A stretch of DNA of 64,000 nt from contig NW_020312867.1 of assembly GCF_003265705.1 (NCBI RefSeq), positions 5,641,221 to 5,705,220 on the forward strand, given 5' to 3'. Positions within the stretch are counted from its first letter, which is position 1. Each line of letters begins with the position of its first letter. Source of the stretch: Callorhinus ursinus. Taxonomy: Eukaryota > Chordata > Mammalia > Carnivora > Otariidae. The position numbers were made by a program, and so were the translations under genes. Below are positions 12,430 to 23,009 of the stretch, one piece after another. Under the pieces are notes generated by a model. That model ran no database searches. It was not told the origin of the DNA and worked only from the letters and a program-made list of their open reading frames with translations.

Positions 12430-12640
12430 GCGGCGGTTTTACAAAGCCGGGAACCGGTACCCACCCGGACCGTAGTGGGAGAAGCACTTCCGCTGGGACG
12501 ACCCGGACGGAAGTCGTGGCGGAACGGAAGTCGCTCGTGTGCCCGCTCGGCGGCGGAACGCTGAGGCGGGATCTCGGCTGGCTGAGGCGAGCTTCCGTTG
12601 CCGGATGCTGGGCGCTCGGGCTGCGGGAGGTGAGCGGCGC
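12430..12640 (+). promoter_or_regulatory. CDK5RAP1: CDK5RAP1 CpG-island promoter with ETS-type motifs
   Basis: An abrupt CpG-rich segment with no TATA box. It contains several CGGAAG/CTTCCG cores: ACTTCCG at 12486-12492, CGGAAG at 12508-12513 and 12525-12530, CTTCCG at 12592-12597. These are the GABPA/ETS-type sites usual in housekeeping and mitochondrial-protein promoters. CpG density continues to about 12700. The transcription start is inferred to lie within this segment and cannot be fixed by eye. Confidence 0.75.
12550..12629 (+). other. CDK5RAP1: CDK5RAP1 exon 1, non-coding (5' border uncertain)
   Basis: The GC-rich segment ends CTGCGGGAG with donor GTGAGC at 12630, the first good donor after the promoter motifs. 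Spliced to 15985 it gives a leader in which the frame of the ATG at 16008 is closed by a TGA at 15996-15998, so the exon is untranslated. The 5' limit is an inference. Confidence 0.6.
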
Positions 12641-12897
12641 GGCGGGCGGAGGCGGTGCGTGCCTGGGGCCGGAGGGCGGCGGAGCTCTGCAAATGCTTGG
12701 TGTTGAAGGGGAGGATGACGCGGGCCCTGGAGTCATTCTGTCGGGGTTCGCGCCCCAGCCCCGCTGCCTACTCGCCTATGACCTTGGGCACGTCACCCCC
12801 CTTGCACCCCCCCCGAGCCTTAGCCTCGTCAGCCGTCAAGTGCGGGTGATAGAACCTGCTTGACGATGTTGCCGTGAGGATTAAATACCGTAATCCA

Positions 12898-13094
12898 GAG
12901 CGCCTGGGTGGCTCAGTCGTTAAGCGTCGGCCTTCAGCTCCGGTCATGATCCCAGGGTCCTGGGATCGAGTCCCGCATCGGGCTCCCCGCTCAGCGGGAA
13001 GCCTGCTTCTCCCTTTCCTACTCCCCCTGCTTGTGTTCCCTCTCTCGCTGTCTCTCTCTCTCTGTTGAAAAATAAATAAAATCTTAAAAAAAAA
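12898..13094 (+). mobile_element. Young Can-SINE
   Basis: Sense copy with clean A-tail; exact 14-bp TSD AATACCGTAATCCA (12884-12897, 13095-13108). Confidence 0.93.
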
Positions 13095-13269
13095 AATACC
13101 GTAATCCATGAGAAGCGCTAAGCATCGCGTCTGAAGCATTGTAGCCACCCCAGCAACATGTTTGGGATATTTTATCGCTTAGGTTTACTTCTGTTGAGGC
13201 TGCTGTCTCGTCGGTGTTGCGGACTACCAAGTTTTGAGGCACGCTCCCTCCCCCCCCACCGTAGCGCCT

Positions 13270-13690
13270 ACGTTGTGCAATGCAAACATTTTATTTGCAT
13301 TATCACATTTGGTCCTCACAGCAGACACAGAGATAGGTACTATACCCGTTTTACTTATGGAGAAATGGAAGCTCCCCGAATTTAAGAAGCTCCCCAGGTG
13401 CCCAGAGTTACCTGGCGAGGCAACGGTTGGAGCCGACTGGGACTGCAGAGTCCATGCTCTTTTTTTTTTTTTAAAACATTTTATTTATTTATTTGAGAGA
13501 GAGAATGAGAGAGAGCACAAGAGGGAAGAGGGTCAGAGAGAGAAGCAGACTCCCTGCTAAGCAGGGAGCCCGATGTGGGATTCGGTCCTGGGACTCCAGG
13601 ATCATGACCTGAGCCGAAGGCAGTTTCTTAACCAACTGAGCCACCCAGGCGCCCCAGAGTACATGCTCTTAACAGGAGTGCTCTATGTCT
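13270..13690 (+). repeat. MIR split by a SINE
   Basis: Sense MIR: TTTGCATTATCACATTTGGT, GATAGGTACTATACCCGTTT, then TGCTCTTAACAGGAGTGCTC after the SINE. Confidence 0.65.
13461..13655 (-). mobile_element. Can-SINE
   Basis: Antisense; TSD CAGAGTCCATGCTCTT with one mismatch in the right copy. Confidence 0.9.
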
Positions 13691-13889
13691 CCCATGAAGG
13701 GGAGTGCGGGCTGCAAGTGTGCAGTTACTGAAGACTTAGTGTATGCCACGTTGGGTTTTTAATATCTTCTTTAATTCTCACAATGCCTCTGGGACATAGG
13801 TACTAGCTTTATCTTTATCTTACAGATGTGGAATTGGCAGTCAGAGATAGGAATTTGACTTGCAAGCAAGGAGCAGAAAAGGGTGACTT

Positions 13890-14091
13890 AATTAATTAAT
13901 TAATGGTTCTGTTTATTTATTTGACAGAGAGAGACACAGCGAGAGAGGGAACACAGGCAGGGGGAGTGGGAGAGGGAGAAGTAGACTTCCCATGGAGCGG
14001 GGAACCATATGCGGAGCTGGATCCCAGGACCCTGGGATCATGACCTGAGCTGAAGGCAGACGCTTAACGACTGAGCCACCCAGGCTCCTGG
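13890..14091 (-). mobile_element. Can-SINE
   Basis: Antisense; TSD AAAAGGGTGACTT (about 13877 and 14092). Confidence 0.9.
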
Positions 14092-14654
14092 AAAAGGGTG
14101 ACTTTACAGCTCACATTTAAAGGTCTGCTGTTCTCTGATACTTGAATGTAGGTTAGCATTGCTCCTGCCTAAAGTGCTGGTAGCATATACAGCAGGTGAT
14201 CAAGTTAGAGAGGTAAAAGGCTACATCTGCTCATTTTATATGTACAGCACTTACTATGAGCCAGTTACTGAATGAGAGATGCTGAAGATGTAGAAATGGA
14301 TGAGATTTATTCCCTTTTAGGGACCTCCCAGCCTGTAAGGGATGGCAGAAGTGTAAGTAGTAATTAACAACCAAGTGTGATGAGTCTTGAGATGGGGTTT
14401 AGAAGGAGGCTTTGGGAACCTACAGGAGGACCCCAGCCTAGACTTTGAGAATGGTGGCCTGGACAGGCTTCTAGGAGGAAGCAGAGACCTAAAAGCATAG
14501 GAGTTGGCTGAGTCAGAGAGAAGATACACCGGCCAGAGAGAACAGAGTGTATAAAAGCCTAGAAGCTAGTGAAGATCAGTACAAAAATGGTATGACTGGA
14601 ATGGGGCAGTCAGGCTGGAGATCCTGAGGTCCGTTAAGGATGTGTGGTGGGAAG

Positions 14655-15350
14655 TGTGTCTCCATCTCTTGTACTTTGAGTCACCTAGGTTCCTTCCTGG
14701 GAGGCAATCACTGTTTCTTACCCGTTCTAGAGATACTGTGTTCATTTACAAGTATGTACATTAATATTCCCGTGCTCCTTCCCCTGCAGATTAAAGTGTA
14801 GCATACTGTGGATATTATTGGGCACTTTGCTTCCTTGTTTTTGTCATGTATGGATACTTTTTTTTTTTTAAGATTTTATTTATTTCACAGAGAGAGACAG
14901 CGAGAGAGGGAACACAAGCAGGGGGAGTGGGAGAGGGAGAAGCAGTCTTCTCACGGAGCAGGGAGCCCGATGTGGGGCTCGATCCCAGGACCCTGGGATC
15001 ATGACCTGAGCTGAAGGCAGATGCTTAACGACTGAGCCACCCAGGCGTCCCCAGCCTTACTTTCTAACAGTTGCATTTTATCCCATTGCATGGATGTACC
15101 ATAACTTATTTAACTAGCCCCCTTGTGATGACATTTAAATCTTTTCCATTCCTTTGCTGTTAGAAACACTTTGGCATTGAGTATCCTTACACATGGGTCT
15201 TTTTGTACATGTAAGACTATCTGGAAGGTAAATATCTAGGAATGGAATGGCTTAGTCAAAGGGTTTGTGTGTTTGTAATTTTGATGGAAAGTGGCAAATT
15301 GCCCTCTATAAAGGTTGTGCTCTTTTCCATCCCCCAGCTATGTGTGACAG
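14655..15350 (-). mobile_element. L1 remnant, antisense, with SINE 14858-15052
   Basis: Text such as GCATTTTATCCCATTGCATG, ATATCTAGGAATGGAATGG and GCAAATTGCCCTCTATAAAG is the antisense of an L1 ORF2 end. An antisense Can-SINE fills 14858-15052. Confidence 0.55.
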
Positions 15351-15499
15351 GGTCTGGGTAGAAAGTTTGAAGACAGTAATTCGAGATTTTTGGAGGGTAG
15401 AAGTCACTGATCAGACATATGGTGCCCCATGTTAGATACTTTCCATTTAAAGGAACTCAAAGGAAGATGCTCTCAGATAGTAAGTGGTTTTCATAGTAA

Positions 15500-15715
15500 T
15501 GGGAGGCAACGTAGCAAGGTGGCTAGGAGCATGGGCTTTATGGTCATATAGACCTTCATTTGAGTCCTGACTCTGTTGCTTAGGTCGGACCTTAGGTAAG
15601 TTCCTCAGCCTCTGTCTATTTCCTCATTCCTGAGTGGGGATAATAGTACTGTCTGTTGTCTTTTTGCTGAGGATTGCTGTAAAGATTTAATGCCCTTGAA
15701 ACTGTTGCTGGCACA
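15500..15715 (-). repeat. MIR
   Basis: Antisense MIR: AGGAGCATGGGCTTTATGG, TTTGAGTCCTGACTCTGTTG, GGGGATAATAGTACTGTC. Confidence 0.7.
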
Positions 15716-15789
15716 GGTGCTTTTTTGTTACTTTGTCACACCATCTCATCTCATCTCTACCACACCTTTGTTTTGAAAACTACCTGGAT

Positions 15790-15976
15790 TTGTATCTTAC
15801 CTCTGGCACTCCTTTGTATGATCTTGGGCAAGGTGCCACAGTTGTTTTTTTTTTTACTTGTAAAATAGGGATAATATTAAGAGTATTTTGTGTATTAAAT
15901 GTATTAATACACTGGAAGTACTTATAGCATTGCCCTGTATGTGGTGTTCAATAAATGTTGGTGATACCTGTTATTC
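15790..15976 (-). repeat. MIR abutting CDK5RAP1 exon 2
   Basis: Antisense MIR: GATCTTGGGCAAGGTGCC, GTAAAATAGGGATAATATTA, GTGTTCAATAAATGTTGGTG, then TTATTCTTTTGCAG. Its 5' end runs to within about 10 bp of the exon 2 acceptor. Confidence 0.65.
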
Positions 15977-15984
15977 TTTTGCAG

Positions 15985-16299
15985 ACTTTGGGCTTTGATT
16001 TAGTGCCATGCATCCTTTGCAGTGTGTCCTGCAAACACAGAGGTGGGGGCCCTTGGCTTCTGTGTCCTGGCTGCTGCTCAGGACCTGCAGGGCACATAGT
16101 AGTGTCCCCAGCACTGCATGTCCCAGTTTGGAGAGGCAGCAGGAAGATGGAGTTCGGAAGGATTTCAGCTCCAGGCTGGCCAGTGGGCCGACTTTTCAGC
16201 ATTTTTTAAGAAGTGCTTCAGCTCCTCAAGAGAAGCCGGACATGGAGGACCCACCCCCCTATCTTACAGTGGATGAACTTTTAGGGAGGCAAAGAAAAG
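15985..16299 (+). CDS. CDK5RAP1: CDK5RAP1 exon 2: start codon and N-terminus (coding from 16008)
   Basis: The acceptor is TTTTGCAG at 15977-15984 and the donor GT is at 16300. A 23-nt leader precedes the ATG at 16008. An in-frame TGA at 15996 and a G at -3 (gccATG) support this start. There are 97 codons from MHPLQCVLQT to LLGRQRK plus G of a split Val. The N-terminus carries several Arg and few acidic residues in the first 35 positions, as expected for a mitochondrial presequence. From about residue 85 (PPYLTVDELLGRQRK) the sequence leads into the MTTase domain. The acceptor abuts an antisense MIR. Confidence 0.95.
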
Positions 16300-16480
16300 G
16301 TTGGTTTTACTTTTCTTCTCTCTTCAGACTTCCTGCTTTGTTCCTTTCCAGCATCCACAGCCTGGTTCATAATTATTCTTTTATTGCAGACCCAGCTTTG
16401 GAGGGTTAATAGGGTGGGAAGCCTGCTAGGTTATGGAATTGTCAGACTTCATCAAGTAACATTAATATAAAGAAACTTGT

Positions 16481-16752
16481 GGGCGCCTGGCTGGCTCAGT
16501 CTGTGGAGTGTGCAACTCTTGATCTCAGGGTTGTGAGTTTGAGCCCCATGTTGGGTGTAGAGATTACTTAAAAATAAAATATTAAAAAAAAAAGAAACTT
16601 GGGGTGCCTGGGTGGCTCAGGCAGTTAAGTGTCTGACTTTGGCTCAGTTCATGACCTCAGGGTCCTGGGATCAAGCCTGGCGTCCGGCTCTTCACTCAGC
16701 GGGGAGCTCTCTCTCTCAAACAAATAAATAAAATCTTAAAAAAAAAGAAAGA
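16481..16752 (+). mobile_element. Two sense Can-SINEs at one target (16481-16592, 16601-16745)
   Basis: The first is the short older type ending TGTAGAGATTACTTAAAAAT; the second is a longer type with internal deletion. AAAGAAACTTG occurs before, between and after them. Confidence 0.8.
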
Positions 16753-16948
16753 AACTTGTACTTTTGGTCCATGTGACTAGGGTGAGTAGAAGTCCTGGGG
16801 AGTCTTTTCTTTGGTTACCTTTGGAAACCCTATAATCTCTGTTCTAATTTTTAGATCATCTTAAATCATAAGACAGCTTTCACAATTGGTGATGTAGAAA
16901 TTCATTCTTTATGCTTAAACAGATTTTTTTTCCCTCTTTTTTCTTTTT

Positions 16949-17580
16949 TTAAAATTTTTTTAAAGATCTTATTTATTTGTCAGAGAGAGAGAGTGAGAGT
17001 GAGTGAGCACAAGCAGGGGGAGCGGCAGGCAGAAGGAGAAGCAGGTTCCCTGCTGAGCAAGGAGCCTGATGGCGTGGGCTTGATCCCAGGACTCCAGGAT
17101 CATGACCTGAGCCAAAGGCAGATGCTTAACTGACTGAGCCACCCAGGCATCCTCTTTTTAAAATTTTTTTTTTAATATTCTATTTATTTGAAAGAAAGAG
17201 CACGAGAGAGAGCAGAGAATGCAAGTGTTGGGGGGGAGAGGGAGAAGCAGACTCCCCACTGAGCAGGGAGTCTGATGCGGGGCTCCAACCCAGGCTCCAT
17301 TCCGGGACCCCGAGATCATGACCTGAGTAGAAGGTGGACACTTAACTGACTGAGCCACCCAGGCACCCCTCTTTTTTTTTTTTTTTAAAGGTTTATTTAT
17401 TTATTAGAGTGTATGCATGCTCATGTGAGCTGGTGGAAGGGCAGAGGGAGAGAATCTTTAAGCAGACTCCCTGCTGAGTGTAGAGCCCTTTGCAGGGCTC
17501 CATTTCATGACCCTGAAATCATGACCTGAGCCCAAATCAAGAGTTGGGTCGCTTAACCATCTGAGCCACCGAGATGCCCC
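16949..17580 (-). mobile_element. Three antisense Can-SINEs in tandem (16949-17152, 17163-17369, 17371-17580)
   Basis: Each begins with a T-rich tail after CCTCTTTTT and ends with a GAGCCACC head. Divergence rises from left to right, so the third is probably oldest. Confidence 0.82.
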
Positions 17581-17605
17581 TTTGTAATTAAACTTTTAAA
17601 AATTG

Positions 17606-17802
17606 AGGGCCCCTAGGTGGCTCAGTTCGTTAAGCGACTGCCTTCGGCTCAGGTCATGATCCTGGAGTCCCGGGATCGAGTCCCACATCGGGCTCCCTGC
17701 CCAGCAGGGAGTCTGCTTCTCCCTCTGACCCTCTTCCCTCTTGTGCTCTCTATCTCTCTCATTCTCTCTCTCTCAAATAAATAAATAAATCTTTTAAAAA
17801 AA
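17606..17802 (+). mobile_element. Can-SINE, head-to-head with the previous one
   Basis: Sense; TSD TTTTAAAAATTG (17594-17605 and about 17803). Its head lies 26 bp from the head of the antisense SINE ending at 17580. Confidence 0.85.
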
Positions 17803-17945
17803 TTTTAAAAATTGGTATAAAATACTGCATTGTGCTGTACTATGATGTACCTGTCCCCTATAGTTGCACATTAAATTGTTTCAAAAGTTTTATAAGTAAT
17901 GCTATCATATGTTTCTTCACATATACACACATGCATATACATAAC

Positions 17946-17968
17946 CACTGAGCCACCCAGGCGCCCCT
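17946..17968 (-). repeat. Isolated Can-SINE head fragment
   Basis: ACTGAGCCACCCAGGCGCCCC with no SINE body beside it; possibly the remnant of a deletion. Confidence 0.6.
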
Positions 17969-18263
17969 TGGTGTTTTTATTTTTAGCCAAGGAAAGTGAG
18001 CCAAGGAAGGTTTAAGAATACCCTGATGTTTCTTTCTTTCTTTCTTTTATAAATTACTGCTGTTTTATGTTTGTTTTCATATGATTTTTTGTCATTAACT
18101 TTTAACTTCATTTGGACTTTATTTGGGTCTGTTGATTAAAATATGTTGGAGAGGAGTTGATGTAGGAATTTAGTTTCAAAGGGCTTGCCAGAGTATGAAA
18201 TTGATGTTCTTAAAACCTCATGCAAATGTGTTTTACATCATAATACAGCCATGCTTTCTTTTT

Positions 18264-18869
18264 TGTTTTTAAAGATTTTATTTATTAATTGACAGAGAGA
18301 GACACACACAGCGAGAGAGGGAACACAAGCAGGGGGAGTGGGGGAGGGAGAAGCAGGCTTCCCGCCGAGCAGGGAACCCGATGCGGGGCTCAATCCCAGG
18401 ACCCTGGGATCATGACCTGAGCCGAAGGCAGTCGCTTAACCAACTGAGCCACCCACACGCCCCTCTTTCTTTTTTTTTTAAGAATTTATTTATTTATTTG
18501 ACAGAGAGAGACACAGTGAGAGAGGGAACAGAATTAGTAGGAGTAGGAGAGGGAGAAGCAGGCTTTCCGCTGAGTGGGGAGCCCTATGTGGGGCTCGATT
18601 CCAGGACCCCGGGATCATGACCTGAGCTGAAAGCAGACGCTTAACGACTGAGCCACCCAGGCACTCCCTTATTTGTTTTTTTTAAAGATTTTATTTGTTT
18701 GACAGAGAGAGACACAGTGAGAGAAGGAACATAAGCAGGGGGAGTGGGAGAGGGAGAAACAAGCTTCCCACTGAGCAGGGAGCCCGATGCGGGGCTCGAT
18801 CCCAGGACCCTGGGATCATGACCTGAGCCGAAGGCAAACGCTTAATGACTGAGCCACCCAGGTGCTCCT
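18264..18869 (-). mobile_element. Three antisense Can-SINEs in tandem (18264-18463, 18470-18668, 18671-18869)
   Basis: Near-identical young copies, each with GACAGAGAGAGACAC after the tail and separated by a few bases. Confidence 0.88.
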
Positions 18870-19114
18870 CTCCTGTTTTTTAAATGATATGGCCTGTAAT
18901 TATGTATGTGTATAATGTAGTATTTCTTTTGTTCTGAAAGGCTGTCATTAATTTGGGGGTAGACCTGGAGCATAATGGTGTCTTAGAATTGAAGCAACGG
19001 GATTTAGTGGATAACCAGTTGCCCCAGTTGTTTCTGGGGCATTTGGGAAGGAGACCTTTTGAGACATGTGGCCCCTTTTAGTCAGCCTACTGTGGAATCC
19101 CCCTCTCATTGCAG

Positions 19115-19218
19115 TCTATCTGGAGACCTACGGCTGCCAAATGAATGTGAATGACACAGAGATAGCCTGGTCTATCTTACAGAAGAGTGGCTACTTGCGG
19201 ACCAGGAACCTCCAAGAG
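19115..19218 (+). CDS. CDK5RAP1: CDK5RAP1 exon 3: first auxiliary-cluster cysteine
   Basis: Acceptor TTGCAG, donor GTACAT at 19219. The exon completes split Val98 and carries 34 codons ([10 protein letters not shown] to TRNLQE). The YGCQMN signature of methylthiotransferases supplies C105, and VNDTEIAW is the typical following helix. Confidence 0.96.
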
Positions 19219-19429
19219 GTACATGCATTTTCTGCTTCTATTGTTTTCTGAGCCTGGGTGAGACTCTGCATTTGTGCCAGTTTTTAGATGCAGCTTCAGA
19301 AATAGGGTATGGCCTGGTGAGAGTGAGTTCCCTTGAGTAAAATGTGTAGCATGGAACTAAGGTGTATTTTTGTTCCAGTTATTTTTGAAACTTTTATGGT
19401 GGTGCTCACTTTTAGGCAAGGAACTAAGT

Positions 19430-19636
19430 TAAAAATGGGCTGGGAGGTGGAGGGGAATGGGGAGTTAATGTTTAATGGGTACAGACTTTTAGTTGGGGAA
19501 CATGAAATGGTTCTGGAGCTTGAGGGTGGTGACGGTTGCACAACAATGTGAATGTACTTAATGCTACTGAACTGTACACTTAAAAATGGTTAAAATGGTA
19601 AATTTTATGTATGTTTTACCACAGTAATAAAAAAAA
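19430..19636 (+). mobile_element. L1 3' end, sense
   Basis: GGGGAGTTAATGTTTAATGG, GCACAACAATGTGAATGTAC and AACTGTACACTTAAAAATGG followed by a poly(A) at 19627 are a typical old L1 3'UTR. Confidence 0.6.
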
Positions 19637-19703
19637 GGGCTATGGATAGTGATTCTACAAGGCCGATTTCAAAGATCATAATTTTCCCTTGCTTTCCACT
19701 CAG

Positions 19704-19738
19704 GCTGATGTGATCCTCCTTGTCACATGTTCTATCAG
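19704..19738 (+). CDS. CDK5RAP1: CDK5RAP1 exon 4: 35-nt micro-like exon with second cysteine
   Basis: Acceptor CAG ends at 19703, donor GTGAGA at 19739. Only 35 nt: ADVILLVTCSI plus AG of a split Arg. The VTCSIR motif gives C141 of the auxiliary cluster. The exon would be lost without the frame constraint on both sides (phase 0 in, phase 2 out). Confidence 0.94.
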
Positions 19739-20675
19739 GTGAGAGTTTGTTCTTTACCTAGAAGGTGAATATATTTAATGCCAGAGTTAACAGTGCCAGG
19801 CTGGTGGACCTGTGGAGATGAGTCAGTGGACTGGTGATTTTACAACAGTGGAGATAGCAATGATAGAACTCGGTTGATGTTTGCTGAGCACGTACTGTGT
19901 ATCAGGTCCTGTGCTGAGCACTACATATGCACTAACTAATTTGATTCTCACAACAACCGTATGAGATAGGTGCTATTATCAAACCTGTTTTATAGATGAG
20001 GAACCCGAGGGTATGCTGAGGCACCCAACTTTTCCCAAGGTTTCTCTTGCAGGTAATGGCACGTTTATGATGTAATTCACATCGTAAGGGTTAGGGTGCA
20101 GTCAGTGCAGAGATGGTGGCATCCATCAGAAGTGAACATACTATTTCTTACTTTGTTTCTGTGTACAAGGCATATTAGTGTTAATGTTTTCCTTAGTGTT
20201 AATATAATCCAACATTTTTGTTGGAACATTCAGAAATGAACCCTTCTTCTGTGGAGCATGGCTTTAAGGAGCTTGGTTTGATATGGGAACTAAGGCAGAC
20301 ACACAAATAGCTCTAACATCTGGCAGAAAGCACTATGTAAAAAATCAAACAATAAAAGAGAAGTTGCTAACTACAGGGAAAAGTATAGTTAAAGTGATAG
20401 GGCAGTTAAGGGGTGGACAAACTTTCTATGAGGCTTTGTGAAGTAGATTGTTTCTGAGTTTAACTCAAAGGCTTGTCAGGTTTGGACATATGCAGGAAGG
20501 GTGAATTACAGCAAGTGGTGCTTCTTTAGTTGGCTCCCTGCCTATCTTCCCTTAACCTAAAAGATAGATATTCATTTAAAGGGTTGAAATTTGTTTTTAT
20601 TTCCATTATCCTACTCTTTTAGCTTGTGCTCCAGTTTATTTTCAGGTTCAGTTCTACCTCTTTTGATCTTTGTAG
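19739..20675. other. CDK5RAP1 intron 4
   Basis: Contains a sense MIR at 19850-20050 (GAGCACGTACTGTGTATCAG, GAGATAGGTGCTATTATC); the rest is unassigned and free of SINEs. Confidence 0.6.
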
Positions 20676-20776
20676 GGAGAAGGCTGAGCAGACCATCTGG
20701 AATCGTTTACATCAGCTTAAAGCCCTGAAGACGAAACGGCTCCGCTCCCGAGTACCTCTGAGGATTGGGATTCTAG
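20676..20776 (+). CDS. CDK5RAP1: CDK5RAP1 exon 5: MTTase domain
   Basis: Acceptor TTTGTAG ends at 20675, donor GTATCC at 20777. The exon completes Arg144, then 33 codons (EKAEQTIWNR to LRIGIL), then G of split Gly178. The REKAEQ segment follows the second cysteine as in other MiaB-like proteins. Confidence 0.95.
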
Positions 20777-21105
20777 GTATCCGGTAATTTGCAGGTTTTG
20801 TGTTTTCACACTTGGGAAGCCCTTAGAGGCTGGATTCCCAGTGTTTGAAGAATTGTTATACACCTCATAACTTTGTATTTGATGTCAGAGGCTGTAGGAC
20901 TAAATGAGATAAAGCTCATAAAAGGGCTTTTCATAGTGTCTTGTAGTAATAGGTACTCAGAAAGTGGCCTATCCTTTCTAGAGTCTAATGTGGCTTATGG
21001 CAGCATAGAGTTATGGATAGGAGAGAGTTTGGAGTCTGAAAGAACAGTACGAATTTATAGCATAGGCACTTTTCATCTTGACTCCTGATGTATGCCCAAG
21101 TGAAG

Positions 21106-21432
21106 ATCTAGACCTGCCCTGACCAGTATGGTAGCCGCTAGTCACATGTGGTTATTTAAATTTAACTAAAATTAGGGACCCCTGGTTGGCTCAGTCGGTG
21201 GAGCATGCAACTCTTGATCTCGGGATTGTGAGTTACAGTCTCGTGTTGGGTGTAGAGATTACTTAAAAAAAAAAATCTTAAATAAATTTAAGAGGCGCCT
21301 GGGTGGCTTAGTCGGTTAAGCGTCTGCCTTCGGCTCAGGTCATGATCCTGGAGTCCTGGGATCGAGCCCTGCATTGGGCTCCCTGCTTAAGCAAGGAGTC
21401 TGCTTCTCCCTCTGCCCCTCACCCCACTCATG

Positions 21433-21464
<32 letters not shown>

Positions 21465-21680
21465 GTCTCTCTCTAAAATAAATAAAATCTTAAAAAAAAT
21501 AAATTTAAGTAAAATTAAATAATATTAAAAATTCCCTTCTTCATTCTCACTAGCGACCTATTGACTGCTCAGTAGCCACACTTGACTAGTGCCTATCAGT
21601 TTGGACAGCACAGATAAAGAACATTTCCATTATCTTAGAAAGTTCTGTTGGACAGCTCTGATCTAGATAGCTGGGAAGCA
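21106..21680. mobile_element. hAT-like DNA element split by SINEs
   Basis: GACCAGTATGGTAGCCGCTAG on the left and GTTTGGACAGCACAGATAAAG / AGTTCTGTTGGACAGCTCTG on the right are terminal sequences of the family seen at 7175 and 12120. Confidence 0.5.
21176..21498 (+). mobile_element. Two sense Can-SINEs (21176-21279, 21293-21498)
   Basis: A short old copy followed by a long copy whose TSD AAATAAATTTAAG (21280-21292 and about 21497) comes from the old copy's A-rich tail. Confidence 0.85.
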
Positions 21681-21744
21681 TGTTTCAAAAATGAATATTC
21701 TGTACCCTTTTGGTCCCAGAATTTAGTTAATGTATTTAATTTAA

Positions 21745-21773
21745 TTTTTTTTAAAGATTTATTTATTTATTTT

Positions 21774-21804
<31 letters not shown>

Positions 21805-21945
21805 TACATGAGAGCGGGGAGGGTTAGAGGGAGAAGCAGGCCTCTTCCTAATTAGGGAGCCCGAAGCGGGACTTGATCCCGGGACTCCAGGATCATGACC
21901 TGAGCTGAAGGTAGTTGCTTAACCAGCTGAGCCACCCAGGCGCCC
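21745..21945 (-). mobile_element. Can-SINE
   Basis: Antisense; TSD AATGTATTTAATTT on both sides. Confidence 0.9.
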
Positions 21946-22223
21946 AATGTATTTAATTTTAAACAGACTGTCCATTGTGGAATAATTAAATTAATTTCTC
22001 TTGATGAAGGGTTCAAACATAGTTGGAGCATATCCTGTTATACAGATTAATGTACTAAGTGATGTAGGAGGTTGGAAGGATTAGCTGAAATCTTTCACCT
22101 CAGTTCCTTCATTATAGAAGCCCCCGGCTATATCTTTGTTAGGAATTTCAGAAATTCCCCCAATACTTTGTTTTTTATTGTGGTAAAATATATATAACAT
22201 AAAATTTACCATTTGAATCCTTC

Positions 22224-22390
22224 TTTTTTCTTTAAAGATTTCATTTATTTATTTGAGAGAGAGCACGAGTGGTTGAGGAGGAGAGGGAGAAACAGACTCC
22301 CTGCTGGGCGTGGGGCTCGATCCCAGGACGCTGAGATCATGACCTGAGCCAACATCAGATGCTTAACCAACTGAGCCACCCCGGCGCCCC
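22224..22390 (-). mobile_element. Can-SINE, short
   Basis: Antisense, about 165 bp with internal loss. It sits in old L1-like sequence (ATTGTGGTAAAATATATATA upstream). Confidence 0.8.
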
Positions 22391-22751
22391 TAGACTTTGA
22401 AACTCTATAGCCAGTTCCTGAAAAAAAATTTTTTATTTGGAGTACCAAATAAATTTCAATTGAAAAAAGAGATGGTTCATGTCTAGAAATGTTTCTGGGT
22501 GATGGCTTAATTTTTTCTGGGCATTTAATTGAATTTCTTTAGTTGCTTGCTTCCTGTGGTTTTTTTATATAGGAAGATGCAGGTTCTAGTGCTATGGAAG
22601 TATTGGGCAAATTTGAGGAGCGATGAAGCTAAACTCTTAGCGAAGTTTCTGTGCCCTTGTCTCTGACCTTAGCTAGAGGTGATGTGTACTGAGAAGTAGC
22701 CATGAGACCAGATGAATCTGGGAACAGGTGCTTATTTTTTTTCCTTCCCAG

Positions 22752-22962
22752 GCTGCATGGCTGAGAGATTAAAGGAGGAGATTCTCAACAGGGAGAAAAT
22801 GGTGGATATTTTGGCCGGTCCAGATGCCTATCGGGACCTTCCTCGCCTGCTGGCTGTTGCTGAGTCAGGCCAACAAGCTGCCAACTTGCTGCTCTCTCTG
22901 GATGAGACCTATGCTGACATCATGCCAGTCCAGACAAGCCCCAGTGCTACTTCTGCCTTCGT
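22752..22962 (+). CDS. CDK5RAP1: CDK5RAP1 exon 6: third auxiliary cysteine
   Basis: Acceptor CCCAG ends at 22751, donor GTGAGA at 22963. Split Gly178, then 69 codons ([10 protein letters not shown] to ATSAF), then GT of split Val248. The first residue C179 completes the GCMAER motif. The remainder ([17 protein letters not shown]) is the conserved end of the MTTase domain. Confidence 0.96.
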
Positions 22963-23009
22963 GTGAGACACCGCCCAAGAGACAAGGAGTGAATTTCTCC
23001 TTTCTCACT

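Larger units (their letters stand above)
12630..15984. other. CDK5RAP1 intron 1
   Basis: CpG-rich to about 12700, then SINEs, MIRs and an L1 remnant; 14100-14650 is unassigned unique-looking sequence. Confidence 0.6.
16300..19114. other. CDK5RAP1 intron 2
   Basis: About two thirds SINE; 17810-18260 and 18870-19114 are unassigned AT-rich sequence. A 23-bp SINE head alone (17946-17968) is noted separately. Confidence 0.6.

Noticed and set aside
12356..12863. Open frames on both strands over the CpG island
   Set aside because: Expected in CpG-rich sequence with few stop codons; splice structure and the in-frame TGA at 15996 place the CDK5RAP1 start in exon 2.
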